A stretch of DNA of 64,000 bases from Dehalococcoidia bacterium (GCA_022451965.1 JAKUNJ010000006.1:82893-146892), one strand, 5' to 3'; positions 9,591-18,081 are shown, counted from the stretch's first letter. The notes: generated by a model not told the origin, from the letters alone. Numbers and translations are program-made.

Positions 9591-9612
9591 ACATCTTATC
9601 TATTTTAGATGT
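9591..9612. promoter_or_regulatory. Imperfect dyad in the rplY/Rrf2 divergent region
   Basis: ACATCT and AGATGT form a 6-bp inverted repeat with 10 bp between, just upstream of the candidate rplY -10 and about 65 bp before the Rrf2 gene. It could be an operator for the Rrf2 protein, but a repeat this short may be chance in AT-rich DNA. Confidence 0.2.
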
Positions 9613-9662
9613 TTTTATGGTGCAATTTAAATCAAAAACGATGTATTAATAGTCATTTATGC

Positions 9663-9668
9663 TAGTAT
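9663..9668 (+). promoter_or_regulatory. -10 box of a likely leaderless promoter
   Basis: TAGTAT preceded by TGC (an extended -10 pattern) lies 7 bp before the ATG of the Rrf2 gene. This supports start at 9676 from a leaderless mRNA. The only purine-rich stretch (AAGAG) is too close to the ATG to act as a normal ribosome-binding site. Confidence 0.45.
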
Positions 9669-9675
9669 TAAGAGT

Positions 9676-10110
9676 ATGTTAATACCAATGAAGATAGATT
9701 ATGCACTTAGGTTGTTAGTATATTTATCCATTAATAAAGATAAAGGCCTAATTAAAACAGAGGAAGTATCTAAAGATCAGGGAATTCCAATAAAGTTTTT
9801 GCAAAGAATAGCTAACGATCTTCAAAAATCTGGAGTAATTTCCTCTACTAGAGGTCCTCATGGTGGTCATGAAATTATAGTTGATCCAAAAAACCTATAT
9901 GTATCTGAGATAATTAAAATTTTAGACTACACACTTTCCCCAGTTGATTGCCTTGATGATTTAGATATTTGTATTCATACCAGTTCTTGCAGTCAAAGAG
10001 AGCTATGGAAAGATGTTGAAAATGTTCTAATTGATCATCTTAGTAAAATATCTATTTTTGAATTATCTAACAGACAAAGCATTCTTAACCAAGAAGTAAA
10101 ATTCAACTAG
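9676..10110 (+). CDS. Rrf2 family transcriptional regulator with IscR-like cysteines
   Basis: A 144-residue winged-helix regulator. The N-terminus IDYALRLLVYL and the recognition region (IPIKFLQRIANDLQKSG, then STRGPHGG) are typical of Rrf2. Three cysteines at residues 92, 99 and 105 match the positions of the cluster-binding cysteines of IscR, so an iron-sulfur cofactor is likely by homology. CymR-type regulators of cysteine metabolism are the other close group. The nearest plausible targets are its own promoter and the cysteine genes starting at 11061. The stop codon shares bases with that of the convergent SDR gene (CTAG). Confidence 0.88.
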   Translation: MLIPMKIDYALRLLVYLSINKDKGLIKTEEVSKDQGIPIKFLQRIANDLQKSGVISSTRGPHGGHEIIVDPKNLYVSEIIKILDYTLSPVDCLDDLDICIHTSSCSQRELWKDVENVLIDHLSKISIFELSNRQSILNQEVKFN

Positions 10111-10949
10111 TACATATTACTCTTTGGTTCATCTGATCCCATGATATCGCCTAACATTGATAGAGGAGACGCTGCTTGTACCCCAGCATCTACAGGTAAT
10201 ACAACTCCAGTTACCCACTTAGCTTCATCACTAGCTAGATAAACAACTGCCCAACCTACATCCCACGCCGTACCCTCAGTCCCCAGGGGGCCAGCCTTTT
10301 TTCTTAATTCTCTCCAATTTTCTTCCATTTTCTTAAATCTATTTGGAAAGGCTCCATAAACATGACCAGGAGCAACGCAATTTACTCTAATATTTTGCCT
10401 ACCGTGGTGAACTGCCATTATTCGAGATAAATGAGAAATAGCTGCTTTAGAAATAGAATAAGGAACATTTCTAGTTGACCCAGCCTGAGTACCGTCAATG
10501 GATGAAACATTAATAATAGAACCACCCCCAGATTTTTCCATTGCCGGAATAGCATATTTTGATCCCATCACAGCACTTTTCATGTTTAGATCAATTGATC
10601 TGTGCCAATCCTCTTCTTCAATTTCAGTAACCATACCACCACCGGGTCCACCAACATTATTAAATAAAATATCTAATTTTCCAAATTGTTTTACGGACTC
10701 TTTTATCATCGCTTCACAATCTTTTTCAGAAGTGACATCTCCTATAAATATTTTTCCTATTCCGCCCTCTTTTTCAATAGAATTAAGAGTTTCTTCTGCT
10801 CTATCAATATCAATGTCACTTAGTAATACTTTTGCACCTTCTTTAGCCATTAATATAGCTGCTGCTTGTCCAGTTCCAGCTATTTCTCCTCTAGTTCCAG
10901 CACCCGTAACTATAGCTACTTTATTTTCTAGCCTTTGTCCTGACGGCAT
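10107..10949 (-). CDS. Short-chain dehydrogenase/reductase
   Basis: An NAD(P)-dependent oxidoreductase with a Rossmann fold, 280 residues. The nucleotide-binding loop is VAIVTGAGTRGEIAGTG, longer than the usual TGxxxGxG, and NNVGG follows. The catalytic Ser is in INVSSIDG and the Tyr/Lys pair is in PYSISKAA. The stretch GHVYGAFPNRFKKMEENW is the substrate-binding lid. The C-terminus (VVLPVDAGVQAASPLSM) has the normal SDR end plus an extension. AGGAG precedes the ATG. The substrate is unknown. It diverges from the cysteine leader. Confidence 0.88.
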   Translation of the reverse strand: MPSGQRLENKVAIVTGAGTRGEIAGTGQAAAILMAKEGAKVLLSDIDIDRAEETLNSIEKEGGIGKIFIGDVTSEKDCEAMIKESVKQFGKLDILFNNVGGPGGGMVTEIEEEDWHRSIDLNMKSAVMGSKYAIPAMEKSGGGSIINVSSIDGTQAGSTRNVPYSISKAAISHLSRIMAVHHGRQNIRVNCVAPGHVYGAFPNRFKKMEENWRELRKKAGPLGTEGTAWDVGWAVVYLASDEAKWVTGVVLPVDAGVQAASPLSMLGDIMGSDEPKSNMY

Positions 10950-11048
10950 CTCAGTCTCCTATATATCAATTTTCTTATATTATTCATTTATACATATATA
11001 TGATTTTTTTTGCATGAAAAATCAATATAAATCTTTTCTTTTTATATA

Positions 11049-11054
11049 TATAAT
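11049..11054 (+). promoter_or_regulatory. -10 box for the cysteine leader transcript
   Basis: A perfect TATAAT lies 6 bp before the ATG of the 18-codon leader ORF. The expected transcription start coincides with the A of that ATG, so the leader would be translated from a leaderless mRNA. No good -35 is seen, and the upstream DNA is AT-only. Confidence 0.55.
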
Positions 11055-11060
11055 GTAAAT

Positions 11061-11117
11061 ATGAATATACTAAGTATAAATTTAAATCTTTGTTGTTGGA
11101 GAGCTATCGAACTCTAA
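11061..11117 (+). CDS. Cysteine leader peptide (MNILSINLNLCCWRAIEL)
   Basis: An 18-codon ORF with tandem Cys codons (11091-11096) followed by Trp, located between a -10 box and an intrinsic terminator that precedes a MoeB-like gene and cysM. Cys-Cys-Trp is very improbable by chance in a genome this AT-rich. The placement is that of an amino acid attenuator leader, and leaderless polycysteine ORFs upstream of cys genes are known in mycobacteria. There is no Shine-Dalgarno. Stalling at the Cys codons during cysteine shortage would be the signal. This reading is inference from sequence alone. Confidence 0.72.
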   Translation: MNILSINLNLCCWRAIEL

Positions 11118-11141
11118 TTAAAATTATTTTAATATTGTTCG

Positions 11142-11167
11142 AAACCCCAAATTTTAGGGGTTTTTTT
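11142..11167 (+). terminator. Intrinsic terminator/attenuator before the cysteine genes
   Basis: AAACCCC pairs with GGGGTTT around an 8-base loop and runs into seven T. It lies 25 bp after the leader stop codon and 27 bp before the next start codon, so read-through is needed to express the genes. An upstream pairing, TCGAAC (11107-11112) with GTTCGA (11137-11142), enclosing a second AT stem, overlaps the terminator by only one base. The switching mechanism is therefore less clear than the terminator itself. Confidence 0.75.
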
Positions 11168-11193
11168 GTTTAAACGAAATTTTGGAGTAAATT

Positions 11194-12006
11194 ATGGCCA
11201 TCACTCAATTAAATCCTTCTCAAGTTGAAAGATACAGTAGGCATCTTATAATGCCTAATGTAGGTAGTAAGGGGCAAAGAGCACTAATTGATTCAAAGGT
11301 ATTGATTATTGGTGCAGGAGGTTTAGGATCACCTGTTGCACTTTATCTTGCTCTGGCAGGTGTTGGTAATATTGGAATTGTTGATTTTGATGTTGTAGAT
11401 ACATCTAATCTACAAAGACAAATCTTGCATACTGATGCAGATGTAGGTAAGAGAAAAGTAGAGTCTGCTAAAGAAACCTTAATTGCTCATAATCCTGATG
11501 TTAATGTCACTATACATGAAGAACCTATAAATTCTTATAATGCATTCGAAATAATGGAAAACTACGACATAATCATAAATGGGGCAGATAATTTTGCTAC
11601 TAGATATTTAGCAAATGATGCAGCATTCCTACTAAATAAACCTTTAGTTGATGGAGCTATTTTAATATTCGATGGACAAGCTACAACTTATATACCTGGC
11701 AATGGATGTTACAGATGTATATTTCCTGATCCCCCACCTCCAGGCGAAGTACCGAGCTGCGCAGAAGCTGGGGTCATTGGAGCACTTCCGGGATTAGTTG
11801 GCTCTATCCAAGCCTTGGAAACAATAAAAATTATTCTAGGAGTAGGTGAATCTCTTTCAGGAAGAATGTTATTAATAGAAGCATTGAGTATGGAATTTAG
11901 AGAGATTAAAGTTAGGAAAAATCCAAATTGTAAACTATGTGGTGAAAATCCAGAAGTTAAAGAATTAATTGATTATGAAATTTTCTGTGGAGTTCCAGTA
12001 AGTTAA
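11194..12006 (+). CDS. MoeB/ThiF/MoeZ-type E1-like adenylyltransferase
   Basis: Adenylates the C-terminal Gly-Gly of a ubiquitin-like sulfur carrier. The 270 residues cover the adenylation domain without a rhodanese domain. RYSRHLIMPNVG is at the N-terminus, the ATP loop GAGGLGSP is near residue 41, and NLQRQ and ADNFATR follow. Zinc cysteines are CYRC and CKLC, and the conserved Cys lies in PSCAEAGVIG. GGAG precedes the ATG. With cysM next door its likely job is to activate a CysO-type carrier for cysteine synthesis. It may also serve ThiS (45537-45740) or molybdopterin synthase. Confidence 0.88.
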   Translation: MAITQLNPSQVERYSRHLIMPNVGSKGQRALIDSKVLIIGAGGLGSPVALYLALAGVGNIGIVDFDVVDTSNLQRQILHTDADVGKRKVESAKETLIAHNPDVNVTIHEEPINSYNAFEIMENYDIIINGADNFATRYLANDAAFLLNKPLVDGAILIFDGQATTYIPGNGCYRCIFPDPPPPGEVPSCAEAGVIGALPGLVGSIQALETIKIILGVGESLSGRMLLIEALSMEFREIKVRKNPNCKLCGENPEVKELIDYEIFCGVPVS

Positions 12007-12011
12007 TTTGA

Positions 12012-12971
12012 ATGAGTACAAAATTAAGTATTGAAAAATTTAATACAGGTACATTAAGTAATATAGGTAAAACTAGCTTGATAGATCTTTCTTCACTAAG
12101 TGAAAATATTTCTGTGAAAATTTATGCTAAATTAGAAGGAGAAAATCCGACAGGGTCTATTAAAGATAGGGTAGCTAGATGTCTAATTTTTGATGCTGAA
12201 AAAAATAATAAATTAAGTCCTGGGCAGACTATAATTGAACCAACATCAGGAAATACAGGCATTGCTCTTGCTATGATATCCAAAATTAGAGGCTATAAAA
12301 TGATAGCTGTAATGCCAGATTCAGTAAGTACAGAAAGAGTAGCTTTACTAAAATCTTTTGGGGCAAAAATTATTTTTTCTGAGGGAAAAGATGGTACAAA
12401 TGGTTCTATAAAATTAGCTCAAAAAATTGCATCTGAAAATCCTGATTTCTTTATGCCATTTCAATATGGTAATCAAGCGAGTATAAAAGCACATTATTAC
12501 ACAACGGGTCCAGAGATACTTGATCAAATGCCAAATATTACTCATTTTGTAGCAGGCCTTGGGACTGGAGGTACGTTAATGGGAGTCGGTAAAAGGGCCA
12601 AGGAATTTAATGAATCTATAAAAATCATAGCAACTGCTCCTCATCCAGATGATGTTGTTCAAGGACTACGTTCAATTGAACACGGCTATATACCTCCAAT
12701 ACTTGATCTTGATAAAATTGATGGCAGAATTATGGTAGAAGCTGAAGAATCTTTTTATTGGACAAAAAAAGTTATGGAAACTCATGGTTTATTTGTCGGA
12801 GTTTCGTCTGGAGCAACCTTAGCTACATGTATAAAAATGTCTAGAAGATTAAAAAATTCAGTAATAGTAACTATTTTTGCTGATGGAGGATGGAAATATC
12901 TTTCTAGTGGGATTTATGAGAAGGAATTTTCAGAAATATCAAAAGATATTGACGGAAAAGTTTGGTGGTAG
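12012..12971 (+). CDS. cysM: Cysteine synthase, CysM (sulfur-carrier-dependent) type
   Basis: PLP-dependent beta-replacement enzyme making cysteine. The PLP lysine is in GENPTGSIKDR (about residue 46), the substrate loop is EPTSGNTGIA, and the cofactor phosphate loop is GLGTGGTLMG. The C-terminus ADGGWKYLSSGIY with a final VWW resembles mycobacterial CysM, which takes sulfur from thiocarboxylated CysO and uses O-phosphoserine, more than CysK. This fits the upstream MoeB-like gene, although no cysO or mec gene is adjacent. The whole unit lies behind the Cys leader and terminator. 319 residues is normal. Confidence 0.85.
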   Translation: MSTKLSIEKFNTGTLSNIGKTSLIDLSSLSENISVKIYAKLEGENPTGSIKDRVARCLIFDAEKNNKLSPGQTIIEPTSGNTGIALAMISKIRGYKMIAVMPDSVSTERVALLKSFGAKIIFSEGKDGTNGSIKLAQKIASENPDFFMPFQYGNQASIKAHYYTTGPEILDQMPNITHFVAGLGTGGTLMGVGKRAKEFNESIKIIATAPHPDDVVQGLRSIEHGYIPPILDLDKIDGRIMVEAEESFYWTKKVMETHGLFVGVSSGATLATCIKMSRRLKNSVIVTIFADGGWKYLSSGIYEKEFSEISKDIDGKVWW

Positions 12972-13014
12972 TTTGAATAATTTTTCAAAATCTGAAAAGC
13001 AAAATATTTTAGAG

Positions 13015-14400
13015 ATGAAAATTTCTGAAATAAAAAAATTATTAAAAACAAAAAATATAACATCTGAAGAATTAGTAAATTTGCATATTCAACAGATTGA
13101 AACTTATAATCCCTTGATAAATGCAGTTTGTACATTTACACCTGAAATGGCTATTGAACATGCAAAAAAAATAGATCAAAATTTTGATTTTTCATCACCT
13201 TTGTCGGGTATTCCAACATTCATAAAAGATCTGAATTTAACTAAAGGAATTAGGACAACTAAAGGATCTCCAATTTATTCAAACTACATACCTGATGAAG
13301 ATGATTTAGTTGTAAAAAAAATTAAATCTTCAGGTGCGATCATTTTAGGTAAAACTAATACGCCTGAGTTTGGAGCAGGCTCCCATACATTTAATGAAGT
13401 TTTTGATACAACTGTTAATCCATATAATTTAGATAAAACAGCAGGAGGATCTAGCGGTGGAGCAGGAGCCGCTCTTGCAGCCAGATTGATTACGATAGCT
13501 CAAGGATCTGACATGGGAGGTTCATTAAGAAATCCTGCTGCATGGAATAATGTAGTTGGATTCAGAACCACTATAGGTAGAGTTCCTAATCTTCCAAACT
13601 CTAAACCATATAACACTTTGAGTGTTAACGGACCAATGGCAAGAAATATAGATGATCTATCTATATTTTTGTCAATAATGGCAGGTTATGACAATAGAAT
13701 CGGAAATAGTATAAATGAAGATCCCAAAATTTTTTCAGAGATAAAAAATATTAAAAACTTAAATCAAAAAATAGCTTTTACTCCTGATTTAGGTCAATAT
13801 CCTGTATCAAAAGAAATCAGAGAATCTTTTAATAATTCTGTAAAAACCTTTGCGAATCTCGGTTTCGAATTAGAAGAAGCAGCACCTTCTCTTCCAAATG
13901 TAGATAATGTATTTCAAGTTCTAAGAGCTTATATTTTTGCTGATGAACATAAAGATCACATAAAAAATAATAAACATCTGATGAAAGATACAATAATTTG
14001 GAACGTTGAGAAAGGTATGAGTCTTTCTTCCTTAGAAATATCTGAAGCAGAATCACAAAGATCTATTATTGATCAAAAAATTTCAGAATTTTTTAATCAA
14101 TATGACTTTCTAATTTTACCAACTACTAGCGTTCTTCCTTTTGATATAGATCAAGAATATATAAAAAATATAGACGGAACAGAATTAAATACATATATAG
14201 ATTGGATGGCTCTTTGTTATGCAATAACTGCCACAGGCTGTCCAAGTGTAAGTATTCCATCAGGATTTAGTAAAGATGGATTACCTATAGGAATACAAAT
14301 AGTTAGTAAAAAACTTAACGAATTGAAAATTCTAGAATTAGCAAAAGTTTTTGAATCAGAAACAAATTATTATAAAACGAAACCCAAATTAATATCTTAA
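13015..14400 (+). CDS. Amidase signature family hydrolase
   Basis: A Ser-cisSer-Lys amidohydrolase of about 461 residues. The catalytic Lys is in IPTFIKDLNL, the cis-Ser in AGGSSGGAGAALAA, and the nucleophile Ser in GSDMGGSLRNPA, followed by VGFRTTIGRVP. The C-terminal GCPSVSIPSGFSKDGLPIGIQI is also standard. It could be a GatA relative, but no gatB or gatC is present, so a stand-alone amidase is more likely. I start at ATG 13015, where homology begins. A TTG at 12973, just after the cysM stop and behind GGTGG, would add 14 residues. The substrate is unknown. Confidence 0.88.
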   Translation: MKISEIKKLLKTKNITSEELVNLHIQQIETYNPLINAVCTFTPEMAIEHAKKIDQNFDFSSPLSGIPTFIKDLNLTKGIRTTKGSPIYSNYIPDEDDLVVKKIKSSGAIILGKTNTPEFGAGSHTFNEVFDTTVNPYNLDKTAGGSSGGAGAALAARLITIAQGSDMGGSLRNPAAWNNVVGFRTTIGRVPNLPNSKPYNTLSVNGPMARNIDDLSIFLSIMAGYDNRIGNSINEDPKIFSEIKNIKNLNQKIAFTPDLGQYPVSKEIRESFNNSVKTFANLGFELEEAAPSLPNVDNVFQVLRAYIFADEHKDHIKNNKHLMKDTIIWNVEKGMSLSSLEISEAESQRSIIDQKISEFFNQYDFLILPTTSVLPFDIDQEYIKNIDGTELNTYIDWMALCYAITATGCPSVSIPSGFSKDGLPIGIQIVSKKLNELKILELAKVFESETNYYKTKPKLIS

Positions 14401-14410
14401 GGAGTATTTT

Positions 14411-15196
14411 ATGAATAAATATGCAGCAAACCTATCTATGTTATTTAATGAAGTTGAATTTTTAGAAAAGTTTACACTTGCCAAAGAAAATGGCTTTGAA
14501 GGAGTGGAATATCTTTTCCCTTATGATTTTGATAAACACGATATAAAAGCAGAGTTAGAAAAAAATAATCTAAAACAAATTTTGTTTGATTTTCCAGCTG
14601 GTGATTTTGCAGCTGGAGATCGAGGAATTGCAATTTTTCCTGATAGAAAATCAGAGTTTCAAGAAGGTGTACACAAAGCTTTAGAATATGCCAATCATTT
14701 GAGCTGTGAAAGGCTTACAGTTTTAGTTGGGATAGATAATGGTAAATTTACCAAATCTCAGTTACACGATACTTTGATTGAAAATCTTAATTATGCATCT
14801 GATGTATTAAAAAATACAAATATCATGATCTTAGTAGAGGCTCTAAATACTATCGATGCCCCTAATTATTTTATTTCTAATACTAAACATTGCAGAAAAA
14901 TTATTGATGAGATTAATTTAGATTCAGTAAAAATTCAATATGATATTTATCATATGCAAATTATGGAAGGAGATATTATTAGAACCTTTGATAATAATAA
15001 GGATAAAATTGGACATATTCAAATTGCAGATAACCCAGGTAGAAATGAACCAGGTTCAGGAGAGATAAATTATGAAAATGTTTTTAAACATTTGTCTGAA
15101 AATTATCTAGGATGGATTGGATGTGAGTATTCACCTCTAGGAGATACAATTAAGGGTTTATCTTGGATAGATAATATCGGAGGGAAAAGTGCCTAA
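14411..15196 (+). CDS. Hydroxypyruvate isomerase-like TIM-barrel protein (copy 1)
   Basis: A 261-residue AP-endonuclease-2-fold sugar isomerase or epimerase. FPAGDFAAGDRGIAIFPDR around residue 61 corresponds to the Hyi block with GDWAAGERGI. Acid residues that bind the metal are in LVEALNT and GCEYSP. YDIYHMQIMEGD and HIQIADNPGRNEPGSGEINY are strongly conserved with its neighbour. Hyi interconverts hydroxypyruvate and tartronate semialdehyde, though the family also contains other ketose isomerases. AAGGAG precedes the ATG. It overlaps the next paralogue by 8 bp. Confidence 0.87.
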   Translation: MNKYAANLSMLFNEVEFLEKFTLAKENGFEGVEYLFPYDFDKHDIKAELEKNNLKQILFDFPAGDFAAGDRGIAIFPDRKSEFQEGVHKALEYANHLSCERLTVLVGIDNGKFTKSQLHDTLIENLNYASDVLKNTNIMILVEALNTIDAPNYFISNTKHCRKIIDEINLDSVKIQYDIYHMQIMEGDIIRTFDNNKDKIGHIQIADNPGRNEPGSGEINYENVFKHLSENYLGWIGCEYSPLGDTIKGLSWIDNIGGKSA

Positions 15197-15965
15197 ATTT
15201 GAAGCAAATTTACAGTTCATGTATAACGAATATGATCTTATAGATAGATATGAACAAGCTTCAAAATCTGGGTTTGAAGGAGTCGAATTACAGGCCCCTT
15301 ATTCTTTGGAAGTTGACCAAATTAGAGAAAAATTAGATTTATATAAATTAAAACATGTAATAATAAATTTACCAGTGCAAGATCCAGATACCAACTTAGC
15401 AAATATAGCACTTAGGCCTGATAGAAAAGATCTATTTTTGGAAAGACTAGAATTAGGAATTAATTATGCTTCAAACCTCGGTTGCATTGGGATAAATACA
15501 GGGATAGGAACAAAGCCAGAAAATTTTGATGATGATGAAATTTATAATGTTTTAGTTGAAAATCAAAGAATAGCATCTGAAAAGTTATCAGAAAAAAATA
15601 TAAAAACCTTAATTGAACCAATAAATACAGTAGATCAACCAGGATTTTTTATTAATACATCAAAACAGGGAATAGATCTGATTGAAGAAATTAACCATGA
15701 AAATGCATATCTTCTTTATGATGTTTATCACATGCAAATTATGGAAGGTGATTTATCTAGAAAAATTATTGCATTACAGGATAAGATCGGTCATATTCAA
15801 ATTGCAGATAATCCAGGAAGAAATGAACCTGGAACAGGAGAAATAAACTATAAGCATATTTTTAATTTATTAGATGAAATAAATTATGAAGGATGGGTTG
15901 GTTGTGAATATTCACCTTTAGTTAATACTAATGATTCATTATCATGGCTAAAAAATAATTTATAA
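15189..15965 (+). CDS. Hydroxypyruvate isomerase-like TIM-barrel protein (copy 2)
   Basis: A tandem paralogue of the preceding gene (258 residues). It shares YDVYHMQIMEGD, HIQIADNPGRNEPGTGEINY and GWVGCEYSPL, but the Hyi-specific region reads LPVQDPDTNLANIALRPDR instead of GDFAAGDRG. That change around the active site suggests a different substrate. It starts at a GTG with GGAGGG upstream inside copy 1. The two proteins may act on related substrates or form a heteromer, which cannot be decided here. Confidence 0.85.
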   Translation: MPKFEANLQFMYNEYDLIDRYEQASKSGFEGVELQAPYSLEVDQIREKLDLYKLKHVIINLPVQDPDTNLANIALRPDRKDLFLERLELGINYASNLGCIGINTGIGTKPENFDDDEIYNVLVENQRIASEKLSEKNIKTLIEPINTVDQPGFFINTSKQGIDLIEEINHENAYLLYDVYHMQIMEGDLSRKIIALQDKIGHIQIADNPGRNEPGTGEINYKHIFNLLDEINYEGWVGCEYSPLVNTNDSLSWLKNNL

Positions 15966-15966
15966 T
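15961..15966 (+). promoter_or_regulatory. -10 box inside the end of isomerase copy 2
   Basis: TATAAT spans the stop codon of the preceding gene and is 6 bp before the pgpA ATG, which has no ribosome-binding site. It would give pgpA its own leaderless transcript. Confidence 0.4.
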
Positions 15967-15972
15967 ACAGCC

Positions 15973-16482
15973 ATGAATTCTAAAAAAATTACTACTTTCT
16001 CTAAATTAGTATCATCTGTATTTTATATTGGATATTTCCCCTTAAGAGGAGGAGGAAGCTGGGCTGCTTTATTTTGCCTAATCTATTTTATTTTATTAAG
16101 ATATTTGCTAGTTGATTTTTTTGATTTTTCTGAAAATTTATTCTTAATAATAAATCTAATAATATTAATTTTATATTTACCACTAGGTATAATTACTATA
16201 AATAGATCTATTTCTAAAGATGATCCAGATCCTCATCATGTTGTTTTTGATGAATGGGTTGGAATGTATATTCCTATCGTAATATTAGAATATAATTTAT
16301 TTGCCTTTATACTTGCTTTTTTTATATTTAGATTCTTTGATATTTTTAAGCCTTATCCAATTAATAAATTTGAAGACCTTCCTAAAGCATATGGAGTATT
16401 GGGTGATGATATAGTTGCAGGAGTTTTTACTCTTATTTTTGTTGTAATAATAGAATCTTTTATTGAATTACCCGTTATCTAG
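15973..16482 (+). CDS. pgpA: Phosphatidylglycerophosphatase A
   Basis: Dephosphorylates phosphatidylglycerophosphate to phosphatidylglycerol in the inner membrane. The 169-residue protein has the family blocks GYFPLRGGGSWAAL, DPDPHHVVFDEWVGMYI (acid residues of the active site), FRFFDIFKPYPI and GVLGDDIVAGV. Three to four hydrophobic segments lie between and after them. The 3' end overlaps the convergent hydrolase by 15 bp. Confidence 0.9.
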   Translation: MNSKKITTFSKLVSSVFYIGYFPLRGGGSWAALFCLIYFILLRYLLVDFFDFSENLFLIINLIILILYLPLGIITINRSISKDDPDPHHVVFDEWVGMYIPIVILEYNLFAFILAFFIFRFFDIFKPYPINKFEDLPKAYGVLGDDIVAGVFTLIFVVIIESFIELPVI

Positions 16483-17274
16483 GAAATTGAAAACTATATT
16501 TTCAAATTCTTCAGGGATTTCATCATGAATATTGTGACCTATTTCTTTAAGATGAATAACTTCTAGATTATTCATAATGCTTTTAATTTTTTTTATCTCT
16601 GTACTTGTTATTACTCCACCAGTTTTTATTTCGTCTCCAGCTAATAATAATGTTCTGATTCCTGAAATTTCTAGAAGAATTTCTTCAGGATGAAAAGATT
16701 TCAATGCTTCTCCATTGATAGTTGCTTCTAAAACTTTGTAATCAAGATTAGCTAGGTTTTCAGAAATTAATTCTAAGTTCTTAACGTTAGATAATTTAGA
16801 ATTATTTTTTAATTTTTCTAAAATTTTATTTTTAGAATTAAAATTCTTTGATAAATGTAAATTATGCTGAAATCTTTGACTTATTCCTTTTTCTCCCTGT
16901 CTTTTGTGAGTAAAGAATGGAGGGTCTTCAAGTATTAATGCTTTAATATTGGTTTTGAGTATTTGGCTGACTTTTGTTGCAACACATGCCCCTAATGAAT
17001 GTCCAATTATTTCTACTTTAGAATCTATATTTTTTTCTATAAAAGCTACTATATCATTACTAAAATTTATCCATTCGTAATTATCGAAATGATCAGAATT
17101 TCCATGACCTCTAAAATCTATAAGATAAACTGTGCGAATTTTTGATAATTTTTTTGATATGTTATTCCATGTTTTAGATGAATTGGAAATTCCATGAAGT
17201 AAAATTATTGGAGGACCATCTCCAAACTTTTGGAAGAATATCTTTTTATTTTCAACTAGGAAATAATTTTTCAT
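16468..17274 (-). CDS. Alpha/beta hydrolase (copy B)
   Basis: An alpha/beta-hydrolase-fold protein of 268 residues. The oxyanion-hole stretch is LLHGISNSSKTW, strand and turn are DFRGHGNSD, the nucleophile Ser is in IIGHSLGACVA, the acid is probably the Asp in LLLAGDE, and the base is His in EIGHNIHDEIPEEF. The reaction is unknown. Its ATG follows the stop codon of the upstream paralogue with no gap, so the two are co-translated. Confidence 0.87.
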   Translation of the reverse strand: MKNYFLVENKKIFFQKFGDGPPIILLHGISNSSKTWNNISKKLSKIRTVYLIDFRGHGNSDHFDNYEWINFSNDIVAFIEKNIDSKVEIIGHSLGACVATKVSQILKTNIKALILEDPPFFTHKRQGEKGISQRFQHNLHLSKNFNSKNKILEKLKNNSKLSNVKNLELISENLANLDYKVLEATINGEALKSFHPEEILLEISGIRTLLLAGDEIKTGGVITSTEIKKIKSIMNNLEVIHLKEIGHNIHDEIPEEFENIVFNFLDNG

Positions 17275-18081
17275 TTAGTTTTCTATGAATTCAAGTATGG
17301 ATTTAGAAAATTCTGCAGGGAAGTCTCTATGTATATTATGACCTGATTTTTCCCATTTATTTATCTTAATAGATGAATTTAAATTTTTAAGATAATTTAT
17401 ATTTTCTTCAGAATTTATTCCTCCAAAATCTGGATTTGAGTGATTCAAAATTGTGTCATTTTTTACATTTTTATATATTTCTTCAATTGAAAAATCATCT
17501 TTGAATTTTCTTGGTACTTCTAATAAAAAATTGTCAGTAAACATTCTGGCAGTTGCTATCTCTACGGGTATATCATCTCTCCAGTCGGGTCTTAATTTTT
17601 TCAATTTAATGATTGCTTCATTTAAACTTTTAGAATTATCTATTGTTTCTGCAACTATTTTCCCTCTACTTGCTCTTCCTGTTTTATCTACAGGTTGAGT
17701 TCCTAAAAATGGATCCTCTAAAATAACTCCTTTAATTTGATTATAATTTTTTGATGAAACTGAAGCTACAATTGGGCCTCCTAATGAGTGTCCTACTAAA
17801 TAGATATTTTTTAAATTGAGTTTAGAAATTATGTTTGAAATATCATCTGCCCAAGTAGATCTTTTATGAGATATTAGTGTTTTACCAGATCTACCAAATC
17901 CTCTAAGGTCTACTGAAAAAACGTTATAATTTTTTGGCATATTATCCATTATTTTTTTCCAAGATTGCCATCTTTCTAAAAAACCGTGGACAAAAAATAT
18001 ATTTATATAGTTCTCTCTTTTCTCTCTTGATGCAATATTGATTGCTACATCATTAGTATGACAAAAAAATTCTTTATACAT
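17275..18081 (-). CDS. Alpha/beta hydrolase (copy A)
   Basis: A tandem paralogue of the hydrolase at 16468-17274 and exactly the same length. FFVHGFLERWQSW carries the oxyanion-hole residues, DLRGFGRSG follows, the nucleophile elbow is LVGHSLGGPIVA, and the base His is in KSGHNIHRDFPAEF. The acid residue may be the Asp of SNPDFGG. Conserved C-terminal layout in both copies points to a recent duplication with divergent substrates. A possible 42-codon gene ends 4 bp before its ATG. Confidence 0.87.
   Translation of the reverse strand: MYKEFFCHTNDVAINIASREKRENYINIFFVHGFLERWQSWKKIMDNMPKNYNVFSVDLRGFGRSGKTLISHKRSTWADDISNIISKLNLKNIYLVGHSLGGPIVASVSSKNYNQIKGVILEDPFLGTQPVDKTGRASRGKIVAETIDNSKSLNEAIIKLKKLRPDWRDDIPVEIATARMFTDNFLLEVPRKFKDDFSIEEIYKNVKNDTILNHSNPDFGGINSEENINYLKNLNSSIKINKWEKSGHNIHRDFPAEFSKSILEFIEN

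Noticed and set aside
12877..13014. Amidase reading frame open upstream into cysM
   Set aside because: Homology to amidases begins at the ATG at 13015. The upstream part is cysM in another frame. A TTG at 12973 remains possible.
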